A stretch of 64,000 nt of DNA from Datisca glomerata (Eukaryota; Streptophyta; Magnoliopsida; Cucurbitales; Datiscaceae): positions 764,788 through 828,787 of the forward strand of contig QANY01011423.1 in NCBI GenBank assembly GCA_003255025.1. The letters run 5' to 3'. The notes beneath the pieces were generated by a model that saw only the letters and a list, made by a program, of their open reading frames with translations, searched no databases and was not told the DNA's origin. The position numbers and the translations under genes are program-made. The stretch's first letter is position 1, and every line of letters begins with the position of its first letter. Below are positions 12,280 to 22,900 of the stretch, in pieces.

Positions 12280-12960
12280 ATCTCACACACATCAACCTCT
12301 CATAGTCTATCATTATTGTGATAGAGGTCACAAGAGTCATTCATGCTTTCATAAAAGACAAGACATATACGCTAAGAAAAATGAATGGACTCCACATTAC
12401 ACTAACCATCAAGGAGCCAAAAAGATTCTGGTAACAAAAATTAAATTTTGAACATATGTGTTGTAGGCACCATCTAAGAAAGATGAAAAATGATATATCG
12501 ATAGTGGATGTTCAAGGCACATGATTAGTGATGAGACAAAGCTTAACAAAATTAGTCAAAAGAAATGACACGTCCCTTTGGGGACAACAAGAAAGGAACA
12601 ATCATCGATATTGGTTCTGTAAGTAATGATTCTTACCCTGTTATAGGTAAAAAAATCGGATGGGTTGAAACATAACTTACTGAGCATTAGTCAATTGTGT
12701 GATAAAAATTATAGAGTTATTTTTGAAAAAGATCTTCGTCTTATTATTGACAAAGAATCTAATAAAGTTTTATTTGTTGGACAAAATGGATCAAAATGTT
12801 TACACCATAAACTTAAGAGATTTTCAAAAGCATAGTGAAAAATATTTTCTTGTATTTGAAAATGATAGTAGGCTATGACATCAAAGACTTCGGCATATTA
12901 ATATGAATTTATGTTCAAAACTTATAAAAAGTGATATTGTTAGAGATCTTCCTAAAATCA
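12280..12960 (+). pseudogene. Second CCHC, protease and pre-integrase remnants of Copia A copy 1
   Basis: At about 12300-12360 a second zinc knuckle reads VYHYCDRGHKSHSCFHKR. At 12480-12560 the protease start reads KWYIDSGCSRHM, with the D-S-G aspartic protease motif. HNLLSISQLCDKNYRVIF follows near 12670-12720, and the pre-integrase domain (HQRLRHINMNLCSKLIKS) near 12880-12935. Frameshifts separate the parts. Coding sequence ends abruptly at about 12963 against 3' LTR sequence, so an internal deletion removed integrase, RT and RNase H. Confidence 0.8.
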
Positions 12961-12968
12961 TTTTAAAA

Positions 12969-13147
12969 AATATATATATATTGTGTATCGTATTTCTCTC
13001 CCTAACCTCTTTACATTTACGTTCTTTTATTCCTCACACACATATACTTATTATTTGTTATTATTTTAAATATCCATAAATCTTAAATTTTTAATTTTTA
13101 CACATTCACGCAATTCACCCCTCTTAATTGGCCATTCCAATCATTCA
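12969..13147 (+). repeat. Truncated 3' LTR of Copia A copy 1
   Basis: TTGTGTATCGTATTTCTCTCC matches the U5 part of the 5' LTR near 7685, and the end GGCCATTCCAATCATTCA matches the LTR end of the minus-strand copy (34336-34360). Only about 180 bp of LTR remain. The deletion breakpoint lies at a TATATATA run near 12970. Confidence 0.8.
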
Positions 13148-13152
13148 ATATT

Positions 13153-15134
13153 AATATTTATTTTTAAACTGCTTTGATTTCTAACTTAGTTAGAGTATTT
13201 GCGCCCCTGCACATGGTAAGCGAATAGTTAATATTGCATATAGCCTAATGTCTTTATGTTTTATAGGTGGAAATGATGCTTGATTGCTTAAACTTTATTC
13301 TGTGTATGTGCTCATAATGTTGTTCAATGCGGTAGGACTCATATGAAGGCAAAGAGGCCGGGGTAATGGACTCTATTGCTACTATTAAAGCTAGAATAAA
13401 AAAACATAGACTTACTTTGCAAGATGAGAAAGCTAAAAGAGATGATTACGCTGCAATTGTTCGGCAACAATATGTAGGAAAATTATTTTTCAAAATTATT
13501 TTTTGCCTTGACTCCTAGCCCAATGATCTGTTAGTTTATTCCCATCTTGGTAGTTTATAGGTGAATAATGCACAAATACATCATCATTTGTATGTATAGT
13601 TTATTGCTATGAAAAAAAGATCGTCCAATATCTATCGAATAAGGGTTATAACTTATTCCTAAGTGGTCGTAAATGTAAGAATCAAATGATTATGGTAAAA
13701 GATTAGAAAAGTGGATGTAGAGAAGGCTAGAATATACCATGGTTAATCAATTATGATATTTTTCATCAGAGGGAAAGAGTTTAGCGAAATAATGTATGTT
13801 CGATAGATCCTCTTGATATATACAGTTCTTGATATTCATATTGAAAGAGGATATGGTAAGTGGAGCTACTACGTTTAATCAACGCATATTATTTTCAAGC
13901 CATAACTTTCTTAAATTTTGTATAATTTACAGGAGTAAAATTTACTTTCTAGAAAATTATGTTTTCTTGGTATTGATATTAGTATCTACTATGTTTCTGG
14001 GTGAGGAGGAAAAAATAGGTGAAAATTATGGAAACAATGCTATTGAGGATCAAATCAATCATGAAGAAAGAAATACGATCTAGATTTATTAGTGCATGGA
14101 TGACAAAAATGAAAGGACAGAAATAATCGGAGGGAACATTGGATTGTGCGAACATTTTGTATAATTATTTTAATTTTAATTTATTTTTGAGGTCATTTGC
14201 ATAGAAATATTGAAGTGATTGCCCACAAATAGAGATCAAATATCACAGTTCTCTTCAACTTAAAGGATATGATGAAAGCGAATGAATCTAAAAAATCCCA
14301 TCTGGTAAAATACATACAGCCACAAAAAAATAATTGTGGCTCTATTTAGTGATTACTAAAACATTCACTACACTTCAATGGTAGAAAGCAAGAAATAATG
14401 ATGCAATATTATATTAGAGAGAGATGTGAAGAGATGGGGTTTCTGGTTTTAAATAAAAGGCAGACACTATTGACTCTGTTCATACGGGCATCATTAGTTT
14501 TCAGTTGATTCAGAAAATATAATTCTCATTTTTTAGAAAAGTGATGTAACTTTGTGAAAATCTTCTCTCAAAGTATATACATGTATAATATATACAAATG
14601 AATCAAAAAGGGATAAACATTTTTTTGATATCAATTGCCCTTATTATTACATTGAATTCTTTATTTATCTTTCATCAATGTTAATACTAAATATTAATTA
14701 CTTTAAAATTAAATAATTAATAATCAACATATATCTTCAAATTTAATTACACTGACATACATTAACATGCATTGATGAAAACAAGACGCGTGAAAAGAAT
14801 CTATAAATGCAAATCTATTTGTTAAAAAATAGAATTAGAAACAACTATGTATATTTGAACGAAATCTAATGCGTGTTTATGACATTTACAAACACAAATT
14901 GCTCTATATATGTTTTTCTTGCACCAGTGTCGACTTTGCATGTTTAGTACTCTTTCATCTTTTACAATATTACAATAATATAATTTGTGTTGTTTAATTT
15001 ATCACGTGTAACACACATATTAAGAATTACTAAATTAAAAAGTGTTATATCAATGAATATATAACGTCATCATTTAACACATTCTTTCAAAAAAAATGTC
15101 TAAATTACGTGCATCGCACGTCAAAGTGAACTAG
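13153..15134 (+). mobile_element. Probable Helitron (3' end recognisable, 5' end uncertain)
   Basis: The 3' end has the hallmarks of plant Helitrons: a short hairpin ACGTGC-ATC-GCACGT at 15107-15121, about 9 bases later CTAG (15131-15134), and then a T, consistent with insertion between A and T. Helitrons make no target duplication and often carry host exon fragments. The orphan exon at 13336-13473 could be such cargo. The 5' TC terminus was not located, so the left limit given is only the edge of the neighbouring Copia element. Confidence 0.5.
13336..13473 (+). pseudogene. Orphan exon-like segment (46 codons), unknown gene
   Basis: A 138-bp open segment is bounded by an AG acceptor (GCGGTAG) and a GT donor (TATGTAGG). 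It encodes a highly charged, probably helical or coiled-coil peptide beginning DSYEGKEAGVMDSIATIKAR and ending DDYAAIVRQQY. Its composition is protein-like and unlike the flanking AT-rich DNA. I do not recognise the family. No partner exons were confirmed nearby, although the stretch at 13990-14080 (EEEKIGENYGNNAIEDQINHE) may be another one. Confidence 0.45.
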
Positions 15135-15160
15135 TTTATCCAAATAACCCATAAAAAATA

Positions 15161-15432
15161 GGGTAAACTATAATTTTGCCCCTACAGTTTGGGGTAGTTT
15201 TTATTTTAGACCCTATACCTTAAAAATTTATAAAGTAGACTCTACAGTTACATTTGTATTCACGTTAGACTTTCCATTGGATCTCCGCTTAAAAATATTA
15301 ACGGTTCATCACGGCTTGCTGATGTGGCATTACATGACGAATAATTTAACACCACATCAATTTTTTAATTACCTCAGCAGCCAGTGGGAGGAATTATCCA
15401 AATTACCCCTAATTCCTCCCCCCTTTCTTATT
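15161..15432 (+). repeat. Left terminal inverted repeat of the Pack-MULE
   Basis: Starts GGGTAAACTATAATTTTGCC and pairs, with mismatches and small gaps, with 16335-16594 on the opposite strand. Confidence 0.8.
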
Positions 15433-15523
15433 CCCTTAAAGAGCATAGTTTCATCTTTGGCCAAACTCATCATTCTTCAAATAAAATTTTCTGCAGCTGA
15501 CCTATCTTTCCATCTCATCTCAA

Positions 15524-15660
15524 CATGGAGGTTAGTGATTGAAAAACAACTTCTTCACAAGGAATAGTGAGACCCATATCATGAGAAAACCCAAATTCTT
15601 CTTCAGCTTGACGAAATAAGGATTGAAATTCAGGGTGACTCAAGAATGAAATTGGAAGGC
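15524..15660 (-). pseudogene. Captured SAUR (small auxin-up RNA) gene fragment, C-terminal part
   Basis: On the minus strand the segment encodes [35 protein letters not shown] and [13 protein letters not shown] followed by a stop. This is the conserved C-terminal half of SAUR proteins (the PxSYLxHPxFQxLLxxAEEEFGF block and the GLTIPC block). SAURs are small plant proteins that promote cell expansion downstream of auxin. The N-terminal half and promoter are missing: upstream sequence in the same frame ([13 protein letters not shown], to 15712) does not look like SAUR. The fragment is cargo inside the Pack-MULE, in the opposite orientation to the SPL fragment, and is not expected to make a functional protein. 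Confidence 0.85.
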
Positions 15661-16082
15661 CTAGAGCTGTAATCGTCCATGGGTCAAATAGATCTGTATT
15701 TAAATCCCTCATTTCTCCAATAAAACCTTGATTCCTTTCCCCCCTCTTTCTTCTTCCCCGAGTTCAAACTCTAACAAGCAGAGAGAGGGGGGAGAGAGAG
15801 CAAAGATCTCGGAAGCTAAACTTCATCCAAAAATAAATCTGCCAAAAAAGAGCTAGATCCCAAAAAAATATCGAAGGAGCACTGAAAGTTAAGTAGCCCA
15901 TTACAACACCAAAAATACCAAAGCGAGTACTTCCGGGAGTAAACCTAATCCGACAGAATAATTTAAGGTAAAAAGTCAGTTGGTCAAATAAATAAAGATC
16001 ATTACATCACAGCAGTGGAAATTGATCTGCTGGTCTTCTTCTGATGAAACTGATATGTTGGTCTTCTTCTGAAATAAACCGT

Positions 16083-16320
16083 CACCAACAACAGCAAAAC
16101 ATGTTTATTGGGAAGGTGAAGGTGAAAAAAGAGGCTGTGACATTGGAGGAAGATGAGGATAAGAAGATGAAAGTAATTGTAGGAAGTGTGACCTCGGTAA
16201 AGAAAATGGGTGGTGGAGGAAGAGGTGGTGGGATGTAGTGTTGCCAGGCTGAGAAGTGCTCGGCTGATCTTAGTGATGCCAAGCAGTACCATAAAAGGTA
16301 TAAGGTCTGCGAGCATCATG
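16083..16320 (+). pseudogene. Captured SPL (SBP-box transcription factor) exon-1 fragment
   Basis: The plus strand encodes an acidic, glycine-rich leader (VTLEEDEDKKMKVIV, KKMGGGGRGGGM) and then, after an in-frame [23 protein letters not shown] followed by [10 protein letters not shown]. That is the N-terminal half of the SBP DNA-binding domain, with the first zinc-site residues (C, C, H) and the exon-1 end after HAKA that SPL3/4/5-type genes usually have. The stop stands where an arginine normally precedes the CCQ motif, and the second half of the SBP domain (exon 2) is absent. It is therefore a transposon-captured first exon and a pseudogene. Known role of the family: control of the juvenile-to-adult phase change and flowering, regulated by miR156. 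Confidence 0.9.
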
Positions 16321-16334
16321 CCAAAGCTTAGGGA

Positions 16335-16594
16335 AGAAGTAATAGGGGAAATAAGGGGTAATTGGGATAATTCCTCCTACGTGGTTGTTGGGGTAATTAA
16401 AAAATTGATGTGACGTTAAATTTCTTATCACGCAATGTCATATTAGTGAACCGTGATAGACCGTTAATAATTTTAAGTGAAGATCCAACAAAAAATTTAA
16501 TATGAATATAAAATATAACTGTAAAAATAAATTTTTAAAATATAATTTTTAATGAAAATTATCTTAAATTATAATGGGTGGTAAAACTATATCC
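16335..16594 (-). repeat. Right terminal inverted repeat of the Pack-MULE
   Basis: Mirror of 15161-15432. Its outer end (GGTAAAACTATATCC) is more diverged than its inner part. Confidence 0.75.
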
Positions 16595-16603
16595 TAAAAT
16601 GTA

Positions 16604-16932
16604 GAGCGTCTTGTTCTTGACAAAAAAAAAACGTAACCGGTCTAGCTTAAAATGATTCTCTCACGCGAGAAGAGGCGCGTTATCTTAGCCAGCTCTAACT
16701 GGCGAAACTTACGAGAAGCTTTTGAGTATGTCAGCTCTGCTTCCCTCCGCTGTAGCTTGGATTTGTAAGGAGGAGGTATAAATTCCCCTCGCACTCGAAT
16801 ATACCCTCCATTTTTAACGGCCTCCTTCCTCTCTCTGACCTCCACCTTTTCATCCCGACGATCTGACTGTCTCCGAACTTGTCTGGTACCTCATCAGCTT
16901 CATCGTCGTCGTCTACTTGGAAATTCGATGTC
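16604..16932 (+). promoter_or_regulatory. MraY upstream region / 5' UTR
   Basis: Only about 330 bp separate the Pack-MULE edge from the MraY ATG. The segment is much less AT-rich than its surroundings and ends in pyrimidine-rich, CG-containing sequence typical of a plant 5' UTR. No clear TATA box was seen. The core promoter therefore either lies in this short segment or partly within the transposon's right repeat. Confidence 0.5.
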
Positions 16933-19900
16933 ATGAAATCTCATTCTCAAATTCTCAATCTTCACCACCGAAACCACCACCACTACAACTACCTCTCACG
17001 TCTAGGGCTTCTGCAATCGGCACCGTCGTTTCTGTTAGCTACATCTTCCTCATATCTGTCCAGTTCTTCGATCCAGCGCGTCTTTTCTAATTCATCTTAC
17101 GGTTTGAAGGTCCATTTTGCACTTTGCTATTTGGCTATTTGCCTGTTCTGGGTTTGAGTATTTTGTTTCATCAATTAACCATAACGGTGCTCTGCTCAAT
17201 AACTTGTTCGTTGCTGAGAGAATAAAGTGTGGTGGAAGAAAAATAGAATTGTGGTGTCTTACGCCATATAAAAACGAGAAATATGAACATGTCAAGCGAA
17301 AATGATTCAAACGCTGCTCGAGCGGAAATGTGGATCTGAAAACAACTAGCTGAAAGGAAAATATGTCTTTTCTTTCTACCTAATGCTGAAAGATCATAGT
17401 AATAACTGTTGTTTTCGACGCACCTGATAATCTTTTTATCGTTATATGAGACGATTCTGATAGTGATTTAAACGAATGAATGGGTGATATATGGCGCTCA
17501 TATTTTTCGAATTTTCTGCTGACAGTGTTTATGTGCAGTTAAATTTGTCGAACTTTCAAACTCGGAGATTTCGTATTCGATATGGCCTTGCTCAAATCCG
17601 GGCCTTTGACCAGGTATCCTGTGCCTTATTGTGCTTAGAATTGAACTTCATCTGGATATCTCAAGTTTTGGCTTTCCTTCCTCTAATTTTTGGCATTAAA
17701 TATCTCTATTTCATCGAAATTTGAAGTTTTGAAAGTTAAGTAGTAGCTACTTTACTTTGGATTCTTTCAGAAGCTTCAAGTATTCTGAATGTGGTATTTG
17801 AACAATTCCGAAGTTATCGCCCATCCTCTCTATATTTGTTTGTGTGTATTGAGAGGGGGGGGGGGGGGGGGNGGGGGGGGGGGGGGGGGGGGGCTCTCAC
17901 TCAGAGTCTCAAACTCTAGAGAGATACTCGATAACTAGGTTACTTATGCTTACAACAATGTCACTACAATAGCAATTGAGAGTAGGATTACAAATCTTTA
18001 TATTTCATCTCACAAGCATATTTTTGTCTCTCTGCCGTTTCAAATAACAATACACCTTACAAGGCATAAATATTTTATAGGATTCAGTTAGTATATCATC
18101 ACTTGATGACTGGGGTAACAGTGATGCGAGTACCGGATACATGCTTTCATCCAGTGAAGGTGAAGATAGTGATGCGGAAATTGTCTTAAATCCAGTGTCC
18201 GATGTTGATTTGCCTTCTGTTTCTGTATCAAATAATGATGCACTAACAGTTACTGCTCATCGGCTTGCAATGCTTGGTGGAGGACGTAAGAAACACAGGC
18301 AAGTGTCTATAACCATAGCAAACCCATATATTTGATCCTCTGTTGGATTTTCAATCACATAAATTTCAAACTCTGTAATTTAGGATTTGCTAAGTATTCT
18401 TGTTTAGGATTTGCTAAGTCTTATTTTGATTCTTGTGGTATCTAAGAATATATAAATGCAAACTTGCTAAACAAAATAAAAATTTTAATTTGTCACTTAT
18501 GCAATACTTTTCATTTTTCTCCCCTTTAATATGTTAATGCTTTAGCTAAATTATGATTTTTTTACATTTCATTTCCTATGTTTTACGGTTCTGCTATATT
18601 AAATGACTACTAAGTTCTTCTTAAAAAGTCTAATAAGAATTGATATGAATATTACATATTTCCTCTATCCCCCTGCTCCATTCTCCTCTACCAATCATCA
18701 CCTTCTTTCTCTGATTGATACATGCTATTCTAGTCCGGAGCATATCTCAATAATTTAAATTAGTAGGGACCGTAATTTGATTATGTTATTAATTAGTAGT
18801 TCTCTGTTTTGACCTTGGTCTTCTGCATTTTGTGTTCAGGATCAGACATGGAGTTTTTATCAATATGGGACTGATATTCTTCTTGATTATACTTATTTTA
18901 TACGTCGATTGGTGTGCGTGGCGTGTTGTTCGACTTCCTTTACCTCCATTTCACTTGACCCGCCCTTTTTTTATGTCAGCGGTTTTAGCCTCCTGTGCAG
19001 GCTACATTTGTGTTCCATTACTCTACAGAATGAAGATTTACCAAATTATTCGGAAAGAGGGGCCTGTTACCCACTCCTTAAAAAGAAAAACTCCTACTAT
19101 GGGCGGATTATTTTTTGTGCCAATTGGCTTAATAGTTGCAAAGTTTGTTACTGGTTTTTCTTCTTCTGAAGTTTTTGGAGTGGCTGCAGCAACCATGGCA
19201 TTTGCTGCAATTGGGCTACTAGACGACATCTTTAGCCTCATCAAGAATCATAATAGTGGTTTGTCTGGATGGATTAAAATTTTGTTGGAGGTGAATTTAT
19301 TTTCTTTGGCTGCTTATTCTTGAACTTCAAGCCTTTAGCAATCTGAATTCGACTCGACTATAGCTCTGACTGCTTTGATACGTACAGGTCGCTGTTGGGA
19401 TCTGGTTTTCATTTTGGTTGGATGCTTCAAATATCTCATCTCCTTACAGCATGTATACCTTCTTCTACTAATCTGACCACCATTTTTCGGATGGTAACTC
19501 ACATATCTATTCTTATAGCAATAAGCTGATTAAGAATGCACCTTTTGGAACTAGCTGGTGTTCTTGAGATTTTACCCATATAATTAATAAAGGCTTGGCA
19601 TAGATTAAATTTTGAGTATGGAGAATTTTCCTCTAAACTCCTCAATTAAGGCCTCAACTCCTCACTCCCGTAAAAAAGAAAGAAATAAATAAAGAAAGAA
19701 AGAAAAAGAAAACTAACTGGAAACACAATTAAGAAACGTAAAGACACCTATGGAGATGCGCTCAAGAGAGGGATAGTCTATGGAGACACATTATTGACGT
19801 TAAGTGCGGTAAAGGTCGTTCCATTTGGATGCCTAACATCCCGAACCACAGAAAGTCATCCATCATTTGGCACCACATCTGTAACTTATGGGACTCTTTC

Positions 19901-22900
19901 TCGAAACTCACTAAGTTCAAAATGGGGGATGGGAGCTCCATTGGGTTTTAGGATGGGAATTCGAAGCTATGTGATGACTTCCCAAGACTTTTTTCTTTGA
20001 CTACGAAGAAGAATGCTTGTGTGAGCAGATGGCTTCCCTTCTCATGGTGGGACAGATTGGGATTTATCGTTCTGGAGGGACTTTTATGATTGGGAGATTG
20101 CTGATTATTGTATTTTGATGGATTGTCTTCACAAGTATAAGGTCGATGCGAGTTCGAATGATGCAATATTGTGGAGTAAAGAGGGTGGGAGATTCAGCGT
20201 AAAATCTTTCTATAGTGGTCTGTCCAGCTCCCAGGACACGGTTTTCCCTTGGAGACAGATCTGGAAATCTAAAGCCCCCCCCNCCCCCCCCCCCCCCCAA
20301 GTACGGTTTCTTACTATGGACACCGGTGTGGAATGCGTGTCTTACCCAGGATAATCTCTGTAGAAGAGGGTTTTCCATTCTTAACAGGTGTTTCATGTGC
20401 AAAGAGGAGATGGAGAGTAATGATCATCTGTTTTTGAATTGCAATTTCTCCAGACGTGTATGATGTGTTTTCTTCAAGAGCTTGGGGATGTCTTGGGCCA
20501 TGCCCTCTTTAGTGAATAGCTTCTTATCTGGTTGGTTTTGTGCGGGGTCCTTTTTTGATGATCGAGATTTTTGGAAGGCCCTCCCGTTAGCTATTTTTTG
20601 GTGTATTTGGAGGGAGAGAAATTTAAGGGCATTCGAGGTCTTTTTTTGATGATCAAGATTTTTGGAAGGCCCTCCCGTTAGCTATCGTCTGTTCTGTTTT
20701 TGTTGCCTGCTTCTGTTTTTGTAAATCTGTGGTTGCATAGTCTTGAATCTATAGTTTCTAGAATCTGATATTAGGCTGTACATCCCCTTTCTGGGCCTTT
20801 TTTGTGAATAATATACTTCCTTTTACTGATAAAAAAAAAGAAACGTAAAGACACCCTAGGTGACAATAGAATAATGAATACGCTCATTAAAACAGATTGG
20901 ACTCTCAAGAATGAAGTAAAAATAAGCGATCTATCTTCAGATTCCACTAAGCTGAGCTTTAGCGGTTTGTTAGTATTTTATGGATCCCCCTCCCTCCCCA
21001 AAAAGAAAGACTCCGACACACATACATGTACTTATGTTTTTCCAAGCCTATTCTTTCCTATTTTTCTTATTTTTGCATGTAAAAGAGAGTACTTCAACTA
21101 AACTGTGAATAGTTTGCAATTATGATTGTATATACGTTTGCTACTTTTACTAAGACCCTTCTTTTCTCCTGGAATGCAGGAAAATGTTGATTCCTTTACC
21201 TGCACCGCTTGGTCTTTTGTGCCTCGGAAAATTTTATTGGTTGTTGACTTCATTTTGTTTTGTGTCCATGGGAAATGGAGTTAACTTAACTGACGGTCTT
21301 GATGGACTAGCTGGAGGGACTGCTGCATTGGCCTTTATTGGGATGTCAATTGCAATACTTCCAATATCGTCTGGTTAGTATGGCAGTTCTGGATGACCAT
21401 TACACTTTGAAAGGAATATCTTTTTTATTAGTAAAAAATTTGAAAGGAATATTATCCTCAAATCTTGAGCAGCTTCTGTGTTCTTTTTGATATTTAAGTT
21501 TTAGTTCGAGGACAGATAAGGTTGAAGTTTGTGGGAACAAGTTAAACTCCTGATCCTTTGATTCATGCATCTTAAGCATGAAGGTGGTGATGTTCAAAAT
21601 TACCATCATTTCTGTCCAAAGAATAGGTCTATCGTAATCGGTTATTAACTGGTCTATAGTTAACACAAATGCTCCTTGTTTTGTGTGAAAATTGTATCAG
21701 TGTAATTCAGATATTTCCATTGAGAAATGAGAAATTCATGACTTGGTAAATAGGATTTTCATGTACTTACAATTTTATTACTGTTAATATGATACTGATG
21801 CAGAATTACGTTTTTCTTTCTTGCATATCATAGAGCTGCTAGGAAGACTTTTTATCTATTTGCCAATTTGCCCAATTTTTGCAGTTTGCCTCTTGCTTTA
21901 ATGGACATACTGTTAATAGTTGATCTATTTGCGGGAAACTTCTTAATTGCATAGGACCCTAAAGTTAGGTGTCACTGATGTGTTTTGTCTTCTATTGTTT
22001 GGATGTGTGACCCTCAGCATATACTCTCTGCTAAGGTAGATTGTTAAAGAAACAATAGTTTAAGGTAGCAGCTGATACTTCTTGTCTACTTACATACGTA
22101 TTACATATTTAAACTAGATCTCGCTATATTTGGAGCATCAATGGCAGGAGCTTGTGTTGGTTTTCTTTTGCACAACCGATACAAGGCATCTGTATTTATG
22201 GGCGATACTGGATCATTGGCACTGGGTGGAGCATTAGCTGCAATGGCTGCTTGTACTGGAATGTTTTTCCCGTTATTCATTTCATCTGGAATCTTTGTGG
22301 TGGAAGCATCATCAGTTATCATGCAGGTATTTTAATGGAAAACTAGAAATCCAAAATTCTACTTTCTCTTGGTTAGGATCAAGATCCTACTTAAAATCAT
22401 GGAGAGGTCTCACAAATCAGTTTATAGGATGGAATCGTGGATGGTAAAATCCTACTATTTACTAGATATGGTATGAAAATATACCATTTATGAAAATATG
22501 TACTAAGATAATGAATATAGTTGTACTATTTCACTAGGCGCAATTTAGATAAATAAATAACAATTAAAAAATTGAATAGAAAAAATGGATATTATATTAT
22601 TTTCGTATCAATGTCTTAAAAACTTATGATTTCATGGGATCGTAAGATCCTACCAATCTTATGCAAAAAAAAATGTAATAGGATCGTAAGATCCTACCCA
22701 TTTGAGATTTTGTCTATAAATCGGATCGTGAGGGTTGGACATAATTGTAAAATCATAAGATCCCACGATCAGATCAAGAGTTTAACAACCATCCCTTTGT
22801 CAACATATTCGGACTTTGCTTTTGGTTTCTGTTAAATGAGAAAATAGTAAAACAACTGAGAGCGACAGAGTGGAATTGGTAATGGCCAAACTTTTTGGTA

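Larger units (their letters stand above)
6696..13147 (+). mobile_element. Ty1/Copia LTR retrotransposon, family A, copy 1 (defective, nested)
   Basis: The element starts with TGTTGACCC at 6696 and ends with TCATTCA at 13147, and both sides carry the same 5-bp sequence ATATT (6691-6695 and 13148-13152), a perfect target-site duplication. Inside are a 5' LTR (6696-7915), a primer-binding site, gag with CCHC knuckles, protease and pre-integrase pieces, and a short 3' LTR remnant (about 12969-13147). Integrase core, reverse transcriptase, RNase H and most of the 3' LTR are absent. Two insertions interrupt gag: about 8142-8951 and the 2.1-kb LTR-like element 9594-11714. The second copy of this family lies at 29328-37002 on the other strand. 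Confidence 0.93.
15161..16594. mobile_element. Pack-MULE-like element with long terminal inverted repeats
   Basis: The ends 15161-15432 and 16335-16594 are inverted repeats about 260-270 bp long. For example, CACATCAATTTTTTAATTACC (15352-15373) is mirrored by GGTAATTAAAAAATTGATGTG (16393-16413), and both arms carry the AATTATCCCAATTACCCC-type segment. Flanking 9-mers TAAAAAATA (15152-15160) and TAAAATGTA (16595-16603) match at 7 of 9 positions, fitting an aged 9-bp Mutator-type duplication. Between the arms are fragments of two host genes, a SAUR (minus) and an SPL transcription factor (plus), with no transposase. These are the defining properties of Pack-MULEs. The right end lies about 340 bp upstream of the MraY start codon. 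Confidence 0.85.

Noticed and set aside
16044..16413. A genuine SPL transcription factor gene
   Set aside because: There is a stop before the SBP domain, the second half of the domain is missing, and the fragment lies between the inverted repeats of a transposon.
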